A stretch of 12,438 bases of DNA from Chloroflexota bacterium (GTDB lineage Bacteria; Chloroflexota; Dormibacteria; Dormibacterales; Dormibacteraceae). Below, piece after piece: positions 1 through 7,786 of the stretch; position 1 is the stretch's first letter, and the number at the start of each line of letters is the position of its first letter. The notes below the pieces were generated by a model. That model did no database searches and was not told where the DNA came from. It worked only from the letters and a program-made list of their open reading frames with translations. The translations under genes and the position numbers were made by a program. Location: NCBI GenBank assembly GCA_005880175.1, contig VBJR01000192.1:6723-19160 (forward strand), read 5' to 3'.

Positions 1-416
1 CGGCGTTGCGCTCGCTGGCGGGGGCCGGCGCGACGGTGGTGGAGGCGCCGATGCCGGACGTCCACGACGAGGCGCTGGACATCACGCTCCGGCACTGGGG
101 CCGGGCGCGGCTCACGGGCGAGGAGAACGTGCGGCTGCTCTGGGACTGGGACCGGTTCCGGCGCCGGCTGCTGCTCCTGACGGCGGAGATCGACGTGCTG
201 GTCACCCCGGCGACCGACGGCCCGGCGCCGCCGTGGCGGGAGTGGGAGGTCGGCGACTACCGGTGGACGCTGCCCTGGAGCCTGACCGGCGCCCCCGCGG
301 TGGTCGTGCCCATGGCTGAGGAGGCCGGCCTGCCGGTGGCCGTCCAGGTGATCGGGCGACCCTGGCAGGACCACGTCGCCCTGGCGGCGGCGCGCATCGT
401 AGAGTCCGCGGCGTGA
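1..416 (+). CDS. Amidase signature family enzyme, C-terminal part (5' end outside window)
   Basis: This is the last ~138 codons of an amidase, open at the window's left edge; the TTG at 6 is probably not the true start. Amidase-signature enzymes hydrolyse amide bonds with a Ser-cisSer-Lys triad, and that catalytic core would lie upstream and is not visible. What shows the family is the C-terminal pattern: a 'DVLVTPATDGPAPP' segment, then 'LPWSLTGAPAVVVP' and 'GLPVAVQVIGRPWQD', in the order seen at the end of these enzymes (the P-A-T-x-x-P-A-P and G-x-P-x-x-x-Q-V-I-x-x-x-x-x-D elements). It ends with TGA at 414-416, overlapping by 4 nt the GTG start of the next gene, so the two are probably co-translated. 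The substrate cannot be told from this fragment. The family call is firm; a specific role such as GatA is not supported. Confidence 0.85.
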   Translation, partial: ALRSLAGAGATVVEAPMPDVHDEALDITLRHWGRARLTGEENVRLLWDWDRFRRRLLLLTAEIDVLVTPATDGPAPPWREWEVGDYRWTLPWSLTGAPAVVVPMAEEAGLPVAVQVIGRPWQDHVALAAARIVESAA

Positions 417-977
417 ACGAACGGGATGCGGTGGAGCAGGCGCGGATCCTCGAGCACGGGTGGACCGGTCCGGAGCACGTCCTGCTGGCCGTCCTCGCCG
501 AGCCCGGCCTCGCCGCCGAGACGCTGAACGGGCTCGGCGTGACCTACCAGGCGCTCGCGGAGCGCCTGCGCTCGCGGGAGGACGACCCCGACCTGGCCCG
601 CGCGGGGAGCGGCATCAGCCTGAACCCGGCGGCCCAGCGGGTGGCCGGATGGGCGCGACGACCGTGCCGCGATGGCGCTGGACCCGTTCGGCGTGACGGC
701 CCGCGCGCTCGCCGGCGCGCTCGGCCGTCGCGGCGCGCCCGTGCCGGCGGAGGCGCCGGCCGAGTACCGCGCCTGGCGCGGGGTCCGCCACGTGATGGTG
801 GCCGAGGAGGAGCGGCGTCCGGTGGTCCAGGTGCTGCTCCGGCGCCACCCGCCGGGCTCGGAGTGGCGGTGGGGCTTCAACCTGGTCGGCCAGCCGCGCC
901 AGTGCCGGATCACGGCCGAGGCGGGCATCGACCTGGACGCAATCGTCGCGGAGGCGCGGGCGGGCAAGGGCGGCTGA
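413..977 (+). CDS. Clp N-terminal-domain protein, reading frame broken near 645-671
   Basis: The GTG start at 413 overlaps the amidase stop (GTGA). The first part (about 80 residues) has a Clp-N repeat: 'GWTGPEHVLLAVLAEPGLAA' followed by 'LNGLGVTYQALAERL', resembling the substrate/adaptor-binding repeat of ClpA/ClpC. No ATPase domain follows, so this belongs to the small stand-alone Clp-N proteins of actinobacteria. After 'NPAAQRVAGWA' (about 651) the frame loses sense. The protein resumes in another frame with 'MALDPFGVTARALAGALGRR' (from 672) and a typical C-terminus containing 'HPPGSEWRWGFN' and 'GIDLDAIVAEARAG', ending with TGA at 975-977. From memory of the family, about 15 residues of a second Clp repeat are missing at the junction. 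Either the sequence is defective here or the gene is a pseudogene. Role unknown; possible protein quality-control adaptor by homology only. Confidence 0.7.
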
Positions 978-985
978 CGCCGCCG

Positions 986-1002
986 CCGGGCCGGAGGCCC
1001 GG
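986..1002. terminator. Short GC hairpin between convergent genes
   Basis: A 7-bp perfect stem (CCGGGCC / GGCCCGG) with a GGA loop lies between the stop of the Clp-N gene (977) and the stop of the minus-strand RDD gene (1012). No T-run follows on either strand, which is usual for high-GC actinobacterial terminators. Its place in a 34-nt convergent gap fits a shared terminator, but a stem this short and GC-rich can arise by chance. Confidence 0.4.
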
Positions 1003-1011
1003 GCCGGGGAG

Positions 1012-1488
1012 CTACGCGCGGACGACCAGCGTGCCGACGATCAGGTCGTGGATCGCCTGCTTGCGCTGGCCCAACCCGATCATGAACGCGCTGATGATCG
1101 CCGGGATCAGGCAGATCGCGAACGAGAGGTAGATCAGCAGGTACCGGATCATGCCGAACAGGAACGTCACCGGCTGTCCGTCCACCCGGACCAGCCGCAG
1201 GCCCAGCGCCATGTACCCGATCGTCTGCCCGCTCCGCGACCAGAGGTAGCCGAAGTACAGCAGGCCCAGGATCAGCGTGACCACGCCCCCGCGCACGCTG
1301 ACGCCGGTCGTGTCCCCGGTCGACGCGTGCGCGATCGCGCCGATGATCGCCCCGACGACGGCGGACGCGATGCCGACGATGATCGCGTCGAGGACGTACG
1401 CGACGAACCGGCGCCAGAAGCCCGCCAGCTGCGTCGTCGCCTGCGCTCCGTATCCGTACGGTGTTGCGGCGGACTGTGGCTGTGTCAT
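1012..1488 (-). CDS. RDD family small integral membrane protein
   Basis: The product is 158 aa. The RDD family is named for conserved Arg and Asp residues in a small multi-helix membrane domain; some members are linked to ion or solute transport, but most have no known role. Seen here: a short polar, Gln/Ala/Tyr-rich N-terminus (1-20); 'FWRRFVAYVLDAIIVGI' at 24-40, carrying the conserved Arg and Asp at the edge of helix 1 (about 30-52); helix 2 about 67-84; the 'SGQTIGYMALGLRLVRVDG' stretch at 86-104; a hydrophobic segment about 108-138; and the typical end 'KQAIHDLIVGTLVVR' with the last conserved Asp at 148. The ATG at 1486-1488 has an AGGTGA Shine-Dalgarno about 3-8 nt upstream. It is transcribed divergently from the LigB-like gene (138-nt gap), with no functional link evident. 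Confidence 0.9.
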   Translation of the reverse strand: MTQPQSAATPYGYGAQATTQLAGFWRRFVAYVLDAIIVGIASAVVGAIIGAIAHASTGDTTGVSVRGGVVTLILGLLYFGYLWSRSGQTIGYMALGLRLVRVDGQPVTFLFGMIRYLLIYLSFAICLIPAIISAFMIGLGQRKQAIHDLIVGTLVVRA

Positions 1489-1626
1489 GGCTCACCTGTA
1501 ACAGCGCCTCCGGCGGCGCGCTCCCGTCCCGCCTCGCCATTCATAGACGAAGGCTTCGACAGGGACCCTACGCCGGGCCCCGCGACGTGTCCAGCACGGG
1601 TACCCCGGCCGAGCGAAGATACGGAC

Positions 1627-2439
1627 GTGCTGGTATTCGCCGCGATCGCGCCCCACGCCACCCACGCCCTTGTCGAGGGCGAGCCCCCGGGCGCCGCGAC
1701 CCGGGCGGCCATGGCCGAGCTCCAACGCCGCTTCGACGCCGCGCGTCCGGACGCGGTCGTCGTGCTCACGCCGCACACCGTGCACGTCGAGGGCGCGATG
1801 GCCGTCGTCACCGCCGCCAGGGCGGCGGGCGACCTGGCCCAGTGGGGCGTCCCCGACGTCGCGCTGCGCGTGCCGGTGGACACCGATCTCGCCGCGACCG
1901 TGCGGGACGCGATCCGCGCCGCCGGCATCCCCGTCGTCGGCGTGTCGTACGGCGGCAACAACCAGCACGAGGCGGTGATGCCGCTCGACTGGGCCACGCT
2001 GATCCCGCTCTGGTGGATGGGCGGCCGCTCCGACCCGCAGGTGCCCACCGTCATCGTCTCGCCCGCGCGCGACCTCTCACCGGCGGCGCACGTCGAGGCC
2101 GGGGCCGCCATCGCCGGGGCGCTGGCCGGCGCCGGCCGGCGGGCCGCGCTCGTCGCCAGCTGCGATCACGGCCACGGTCACCTCGCCGACGGCCCGTACG
2201 GCTTCCGGCCCGAGTCCGCCGTGTTCGACGAGCTGGTGTGCCGCCTGGTGCGGGAGGACCGGCTCGCCGCGGTCGCGGACATCGACCCGGCGCTCGTCGC
2301 GGCGGCGGCCGCCGACAGCTGGTGGCAGATGCTCATGCTCACCGGCGCGCTGGGCGGCGGCTGGCGGGGCGAGTTCCTGTCGTACGAGCACCCCACGTAC
2401 GTGGGCCTCCTCTGCGCCGCGTACGCCCCCGCCCCGTAG
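1627..2439 (+). CDS. LigB-type class III extradiol dioxygenase-like protein
   Basis: The product is 270 aa, read from a GTG at 1627 because the family's N-terminus ('VFAAIAPHATHAL') begins there. LigB-fold proteins include non-haem Fe(II) ring-cleaving dioxygenases and relatives without known substrates. Visible candidate metal ligands are H10 in 'IAPHATH' and H50/H53 in 'TPHTVHV'. A His-rich loop, 'SCDHGHGH' (residues 178-185), is a candidate for the catalytic base, and E254 in 'SYEHPTYVG' may be the carboxylate ligand. 'YGGNNQHEAVMPLDWATLIPL' (108-128) is typical of this branch. There is no signal peptide or membrane helix, so it is cytoplasmic. No aromatic-degradation genes flank it, so a catabolic role is not supported, and an orphan metal-dependent oxygenase is the safest reading. 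No strong Shine-Dalgarno precedes the GTG, so the start is less sure than the family. Confidence 0.8.
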   Translation: MLVFAAIAPHATHALVEGEPPGAATRAAMAELQRRFDAARPDAVVVLTPHTVHVEGAMAVVTAARAAGDLAQWGVPDVALRVPVDTDLAATVRDAIRAAGIPVVGVSYGGNNQHEAVMPLDWATLIPLWWMGGRSDPQVPTVIVSPARDLSPAAHVEAGAAIAGALAGAGRRAALVASCDHGHGHLADGPYGFRPESAVFDELVCRLVREDRLAAVADIDPALVAAAAADSWWQMLMLTGALGGGWRGEFLSYEHPTYVGLLCAAYAPAP

Positions 2440-2461
2440 CCCCTCGCCCGGTCGCGTTCAC

Positions 2462-2467
2462 TAGTGT
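2462..2467 (+). promoter_or_regulatory. Possible -10 element for a leaderless tex transcript
   Basis: TAGTGT fits the actinobacterial TANNNT -10 pattern and ends 9 nt before the tex ATG at 2477. No Shine-Dalgarno is visible in those 9 nt. This spacing would place the transcription start at or beside the start codon, as in leaderless actinobacterial mRNAs. No convincing -35 is present, so the call is tentative. Confidence 0.35.
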
Positions 2468-2476
2468 TAGCGGCCG

Positions 2477-4524
<2,048 letters not shown>

Positions 4525-4531
4525 AACGCGA

Positions 4532-4561
4532 GGAGCCCGGCCGCCGCGGCGGCCGGGCTCC
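4532..4561. terminator. 30-nt perfect palindrome, bidirectional terminator
   Basis: The 15-nt half GGAGCCCGGCCGCCG is followed directly by its exact reverse complement, so RNA from either strand folds into a stem of about 13 bp with a tetraloop. It starts 8 nt after the tex stop (4524) and ends 21 nt before the stop of the minus-strand metalloprotease-like gene. This is the right place to end both convergent transcripts. No T-run is present, as is common in GC-rich actinobacteria. Confidence 0.8.
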
Positions 4562-4582
4562 CCGTGACTTCGCTGCCTCCGG

Positions 4583-6433
4583 CTACGTGCCGAGCAGCAG
4601 CCGGTCCGTCGAGCCGTCGGACCCGACGTCGAAGATCTCGACGCCCGCGGACGTCGCGATCGCGGCCGGGGCGAGCTGCCAGCTGCCCTCCAGCGAGGTC
4701 CAGCCGGACCACGTCGTCCCGTTGAAGCTGTCGCGCCAGATCGCGCTGTCGAGGCCGATGGCGAACACCTGCGGCTGGCCCGACGTCGGGGACACCGCGC
4801 TCGGGCCGGTGCCGAAGCCGCCGCCCAGCGACTCCCACGCGCCCCACGTCGTGCCGGTCCGGACCCGGTGCCACATGGCGAGGTCGTTGCCGCGGCCGAA
4901 CACGTCGAGGCGGCCGCTCGTGGCGATCGCCCCGGGGTCGGTGGTGATGATGCCGCCGAGGGACTCCCATGACCCCCAGGTGGAGCCGTTCCACTGGATG
5001 TGCCACAGCGCGTTGTCACGCCCGACCGCCACGACGTCGAGGTTGTTGACCTGGATGGACGCCACCGCGGGACCGGAGATCAGGATCCCGCCGAGCGGCT
5101 GCCAGCCGCCCCAGCCCGTCGTGTTCGTCCAGGGCCGGTGCCACAGCGCGTTGTCGCTGCCGCGCACGAAGAGGTCGAGGCGGTTCGCGCCCCAGGCGAC
5201 GGCGCCCGGGCCGTTCGCGGTGAAACCGCCCAGCGAGCTCCAGCCGCTCCAGCGACCGCCCGCGAAGCTCTGCCACCAGACGGCGCCGTCGATGCCGCGG
5301 ACGAACGCGTCGCGCTGGCTCGCGGTCTGCACCGCGACCGCGGCGTGCGCATTGCTGACGCCGCCGAGGCCCTCCATGGCGCACGTGGCGCCGGCATCCG
5401 TCCACGCCGGCTGCACCGGGAAGGTGGCCGCGCCGAACGCCACGTTGCGCGCGGGCCACGTCGTCAGCCCCTGGCACTTGTCGGCGTTCTCCAACCCGGC
5501 GGCGTCGACCCAGCCGAAGAAGGGCTGGTTGGTGTTGGACAGGAACGCGCCCACGAGCGGGTCCGTGATGGCCTCCGCGATCTCATGGCCCGTGACGATC
5601 GACATGCCGTCCAGCAGGCCCGCCGGGCCCGCGTTCACCGCGTTGGTGGCGCAGGCCGCTCCCTCGTCGGGAGCCCAGGGGATGTACGCGAAGACCGTCT
5701 GCAGGGTGCCCGACGTCGTCAGGTCCCAGTCGTGGAAGCCGCACGCCGGGCCGACCTCGGGGACGTCGAAGTTCGACAGCCCGGACGGCGGGAGCACGAT
5801 GATCAGCGAGTTCTCGTCACCCGCCGTGACGCCGAAGTGCGCGCGCGCCGCGTCCGCCTCGTTCGAGATCGCCAGCTCGTTCGAGGTCGCCGTGGGAGCG
5901 GCGTTGGCGGTGTCGTTGAACGACCCCGCGAGCCTGCCGGGGACGCCCGCGCGCGAGTGCCCGCCGCAGGCCGCGATGGTCGAGCCGATGGGGATGTCCC
6001 CCGGCTGGTCGCTCCCGCAGTACTGCGTCCCAGTGGTCAGGTAGGCGCTGCCGGCGAGGTCGTCGACGAACGTGGTCACGTAGCTCATGCCCGCAGGCTG
6101 GTTGCCGGTGCTCCAGTCGCCCCAGAAGTCCAGGAAGATCCGGGGCGCCGTCTGGACGAAGCCGCCGTTGTACGTCAGCTGGCCGCTGCCGTTCGTCAGC
6201 GCGGTCGGGGCCTTCCCGGCCGCCGGCGACGCCGCCCGCGAGGGCGCGCCCGCGCCCTTGAACCCGGCGGGCCGGAGCGGGTGCGCCGTCGACTTGCCAG
6301 ACGGCTTGACGAACACGTGGGCCGCCCCGGGTCTCGCGGCCGGTGCGGCCGCCTGGGCCGGCACCGCGGTCACGCCCGCCGCGAGGACGGCCACCCCGGC
6401 AACCAGCAGTCGCCGCAGGGATACCACCAACAT
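4583..6433 (-). CDS. Secreted HE-motif metalloprotease-like protein with C-terminal PLL-type beta-propeller
   Basis: The product is 616 aa. The ATG (6431-6433) follows a clear AGGAGA Shine-Dalgarno. Residues 1-29 form a Sec-type signal peptide (two Arg, hydrophobic core, cleavage probably after 'VPAQA'). A low-complexity Ala/Pro/Lys linker runs to about 85. Residues ~86-350 form a domain with 'IFLDFWGDW' (99-107), 'GHEIAEAITDP' (282-292) and 'ENADKCQG' (315-322). H283 and E284 fit a zinc-hydrolase-like helix, but a canonical HExxH is absent, so protease activity is inferred. Several Cys suggest disulphides. From ~366 there are five full repeats of 44-47 residues plus a partial sixth at the end; each has an 'F-V-R-G-x-D-x-A-L-W' strand and a 'W-x-x-W-x-S-L-G-G' strand, as in PLL/tachylectin-like propellers that often bind glycans. 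Likely an extracellular enzyme with a carbohydrate- or surface-binding module. It is divergent from the lacI operon. Confidence 0.85.
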   Translation of the reverse strand: MLVVSLRRLLVAGVAVLAAGVTAVPAQAAAPAARPGAAHVFVKPSGKSTAHPLRPAGFKGAGAPSRAASPAAGKAPTALTNGSGQLTYNGGFVQTAPRIFLDFWGDWSTGNQPAGMSYVTTFVDDLAGSAYLTTGTQYCGSDQPGDIPIGSTIAACGGHSRAGVPGRLAGSFNDTANAAPTATSNELAISNEADAARAHFGVTAGDENSLIIVLPPSGLSNFDVPEVGPACGFHDWDLTTSGTLQTVFAYIPWAPDEGAACATNAVNAGPAGLLDGMSIVTGHEIAEAITDPLVGAFLSNTNQPFFGWVDAAGLENADKCQGLTTWPARNVAFGAATFPVQPAWTDAGATCAMEGLGGVSNAHAAVAVQTASQRDAFVRGIDGAVWWQSFAGGRWSGWSSLGGFTANGPGAVAWGANRLDLFVRGSDNALWHRPWTNTTGWGGWQPLGGILISGPAVASIQVNNLDVVAVGRDNALWHIQWNGSTWGSWESLGGIITTDPGAIATSGRLDVFGRGNDLAMWHRVRTGTTWGAWESLGGGFGTGPSAVSPTSGQPQVFAIGLDSAIWRDSFNGTTWSGWTSLEGSWQLAPAAIATSAGVEIFDVGSDGSTDRLLLGT

Positions 6434-6491
6434 CGCTTTCTCCTTTCCCTCTGCCTTCTCGGCGGACCCGGCCGGGGGACCGGGCCCCGCA

Positions 6492-6497
6492 ATGCTA
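6492..6497 (-). promoter_or_regulatory. Possible -10 element for the metalloprotease-like gene
   Basis: On the minus strand this reads TAGCAT, a TANNNT match, 58 nt upstream of the ATG. No good -35 lies at 16-18 nt, where an inverted repeat (6510-6524) sits instead. That arrangement suits an activator-dependent or regulated promoter but could be chance. Confidence 0.3.
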
Positions 6498-6509
6498 GAG
6501 GAGTAGACA

Positions 6510-6524
6510 CCCATGCCGCATGGG
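6510..6524. repeat. 15-nt inverted repeat near the -35 region of the metalloprotease-like gene
   Basis: CCCATGC and GCATGGG are perfect 7-nt arms around one base. The centre lies about 20 nt upstream of the candidate minus-strand -10, so a protein bound here would overlap the -35 region. Binding partner unknown. Confidence 0.4.
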
Positions 6525-6528
6525 CGTT

Positions 6529-6550
6529 CTGTCCCATTGCCTCGGGACAG
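6529..6550. repeat. 22-nt inverted repeat (7-8-7) in the divergent control region
   Basis: CTGTCCC and GGGACAG are perfect 7-nt arms separated by 8 nt (attgcctc). It lies between the two divergent genes, 45 nt upstream of the lacI -35 element. It could be a binding site for a dimeric regulator; the arms do not match those of the repeat at 6636-6657, so a different protein would be expected. Confidence 0.4.
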
Positions 6551-6595
6551 GAAGACGTGGCGGACAGTGCCCGCCGGGCCCGCGAAATCCGCGGC

Positions 6596-6624
6596 TTGAC
6601 AACCGGATCGAAGCGGAATACTGT
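6596..6624 (+). promoter_or_regulatory. Sigma-70-type promoter of the lacI-transport operon
   Basis: A perfect TTGACA (-35, 6596-6601) and TACTGT (-10, 6619-6624) are separated by exactly 17 nt. The -10 fits TANNNT. Transcription would start near 6631, about 67 nt before the lacI start codon. This is the best-matching promoter in the window. Confidence 0.75.
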
Positions 6625-6635
6625 CGCCGTAATCG

Positions 6636-6657
6636 ATTCCGGTATCGGTTCCGGAAT
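6636..6657. promoter_or_regulatory. Candidate LacI-family operator
   Basis: ATTCCGG and CCGGAAT form perfect 7-nt arms with an 8-nt centre (tatcggtt), and AATCGATT (6631-6638, a CG-centred palindrome) abuts it. The site begins 11 nt after the -10 element, so a bound repressor would block initiation or early elongation. LacI proteins commonly bind CG-centred palindromes and repress their own operons, so autoregulation by the regulator encoded 41 nt downstream is the natural inference. Either palindrome, or both, could be the true operator. Confidence 0.5.
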
Positions 6658-6686
6658 GCCGGTTACCAGGGGACCGGAGGGGAGAG

Positions 6687-6693
6687 AGGAGGG
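6687..6693 (+). promoter_or_regulatory. Ribosome binding site that fixes the lacI TTG start
   Basis: AGGAGGG, within a purine-rich run from 6681, lies 4 nt upstream of the TTG at 6698. No ATG or GTG with a comparable site lies near the start of the DNA-binding domain, and the protein aligned from the TTG begins exactly where LacI proteins do. Confidence 0.7.
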
Positions 6694-6697
6694 TCCG

Positions 6698-7732
6698 TTG
6701 CAGACGAGGCGACGCGTCACGATCGACGATATCGCTCGCCACGCCGGTGTGACCAAGACGACGGTCTCTCGCGCCCTCAACGCCCGTCCGGACGTCAATC
6801 CGGAGACGCGCGACCGCATCTCCGAGATCGCCGAGCGGCTCGGCTACGTGCCCAGCGCCACTGCCAAGGTCCTGCGCACCGGCCGCTCCCACACGATGGG
6901 GATGGCGCTGCCCTCGTTCACGTGGCCGGGGATCCTCGAGATCCTGCGCGGCGTGTCCGACGTCCTGGACGCGCTCGGCTACCAGGTCACGCTCTTCCCA
7001 TTGACCCGGGGCGAGGAAGCGGAGCGCGACCTGGTGTTCCGCGTGATGCCGTCCCTGCAGATGGACGGGCTGATCCTGATCCTGCCCCCCGGCATGCTCC
7101 GGTACATCGGCGAGCTGGCCAGCCGCGGCGTCCCGGTCGTGCTGATCGACGACCGCGTCGAGCACCGAGACCGGGACTTCCCGTCGGTCGGCACCACGAA
7201 CGTCAGCGGCGCCCGGGCGATCACGCGGCACCTGCTCCAGCTCGGCCGGCGCCGGATCGCGATCATCACGGGGCCCGACACGCAGGACGTCAGCAAGAAC
7301 CGCCTGGCGGGTTACCGCCTGGCCCTGGAGGAGGCCGGGGTGCCGTTCCGGCAGGAGCTCGTCGTCGGGGGCAACTTCGAGCCGCCCAGCGGCCAGGCCG
7401 CCGTCGAGTCGCTGCTGGCGTCGGGCCAGCGGTTCGACGCGGTCTTCGCGTCCAACGACCAGATGGCCCTCGGCGCGCTGCGCGGGCTGCACGCGGCCGG
7501 GGTCTGTGTGCCCCACGACGTCGCGCTGGCCGGCTTCGACGACGACCACGCCGGCCGGTTCACCATCCCGTCACTGACGACCGTGCACCAGCCGCTCTAC
7601 GAGATGGGCAGCGCCGCGGCGCGGACGGTCGTCGCAGCCGCCGAGGGCCAGCCCAGCGAGCGTCACATCGAGATCCCCGCCCGCCTCGTGGTCCGCGAGT
7701 CGTGCGGGGCAGGCGGAGAGAGGAGTAGTTGA
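6698..7732 (+). CDS. LacI-family transcriptional regulator
   Basis: The product is 344 aa, the usual LacI length, from TTG at 6698. Residues 7-28 form the helix-turn-helix ('VTIDDIARHAGVTKTTVSRA'), continuing with 'ETRDRISEIAERLGYVPSATAK'. The hinge helix with its minor-groove Leu is at about 53-61. The periplasmic-binding-protein-like sensor domain follows from about 65, with 'MDGLILI' (122-128), 'GVPVVLIDDRV' (144-154), 'FASNDQMALGALRGLHAAG' (250-268) and 'DVALAGFDDDHAGRFTIPSLTTVHQP' spanning about 274-299. It has its own near-consensus promoter and candidate operator upstream. The transport genes start 54 nt downstream on the same strand, so it probably represses the transporter and itself until a ligand binds. 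Most LacI members sense sugars; the actual inducer cannot be read from the sequence. The open frame extends far upstream, but that part is antisense shadow of the metalloprotease-like gene. Confidence 0.93.
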   Translation: MQTRRRVTIDDIARHAGVTKTTVSRALNARPDVNPETRDRISEIAERLGYVPSATAKVLRTGRSHTMGMALPSFTWPGILEILRGVSDVLDALGYQVTLFPLTRGEEAERDLVFRVMPSLQMDGLILILPPGMLRYIGELASRGVPVVLIDDRVEHRDRDFPSVGTTNVSGARAITRHLLQLGRRRIAIITGPDTQDVSKNRLAGYRLALEEAGVPFRQELVVGGNFEPPSGQAAVESLLASGQRFDAVFASNDQMALGALRGLHAAGVCVPHDVALAGFDDDHAGRFTIPSLTTVHQPLYEMGSAAARTVVAAAEGQPSERHIEIPARLVVRESCGAGGERSS

Positions 7733-7733
7733 G

Positions 7734-7754
7734 GCGGCCGGCCCCCCCGGCCGC
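7734..7754 (+). terminator. Hairpin just after the lacI stop (possible attenuator)
   Basis: GCGGCCGG and CCGGCCGC form an 8-bp GC stem with a five-C loop, starting 2 nt after the lacI TGA and ending about 32 nt before the binding-protein ATG. There is no T-run. It may reduce read-through between regulator and transporter or protect an mRNA end. Confidence 0.4.
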
Positions 7755-7786
7755 GGTGCGGAGCCATGGAGAGGAGAGGACATGTC

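Noticed and set aside
257..1540. 427-residue minus-strand frame across the Clp-N and RDD genes
   Set aside because: It overlaps better-supported genes on both strands, and its Arg-rich translation resembles no family I know.
1598..1626. Leaderless-type promoter directly before the LigB-like GTG
   Set aside because: The sequence contains GATACG just upstream, but no TANNNT match at the right distance and no -35, so I did not list it.
5000..6697. Upstream extension of the LacI frame, giving a 910-residue protein
   Set aside because: The extension is antisense to the secreted metalloprotease-like gene and has no domain sense. The TTG at 6698 has its own ribosome site and matches the LacI N-terminus.
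6434..7549. Upstream extension of the metalloprotease-like frame on the minus strand
   Set aside because: The signal peptide begins at the ATG at 6433 with a good ribosome site; the extension overlaps lacI antisense and the control region.
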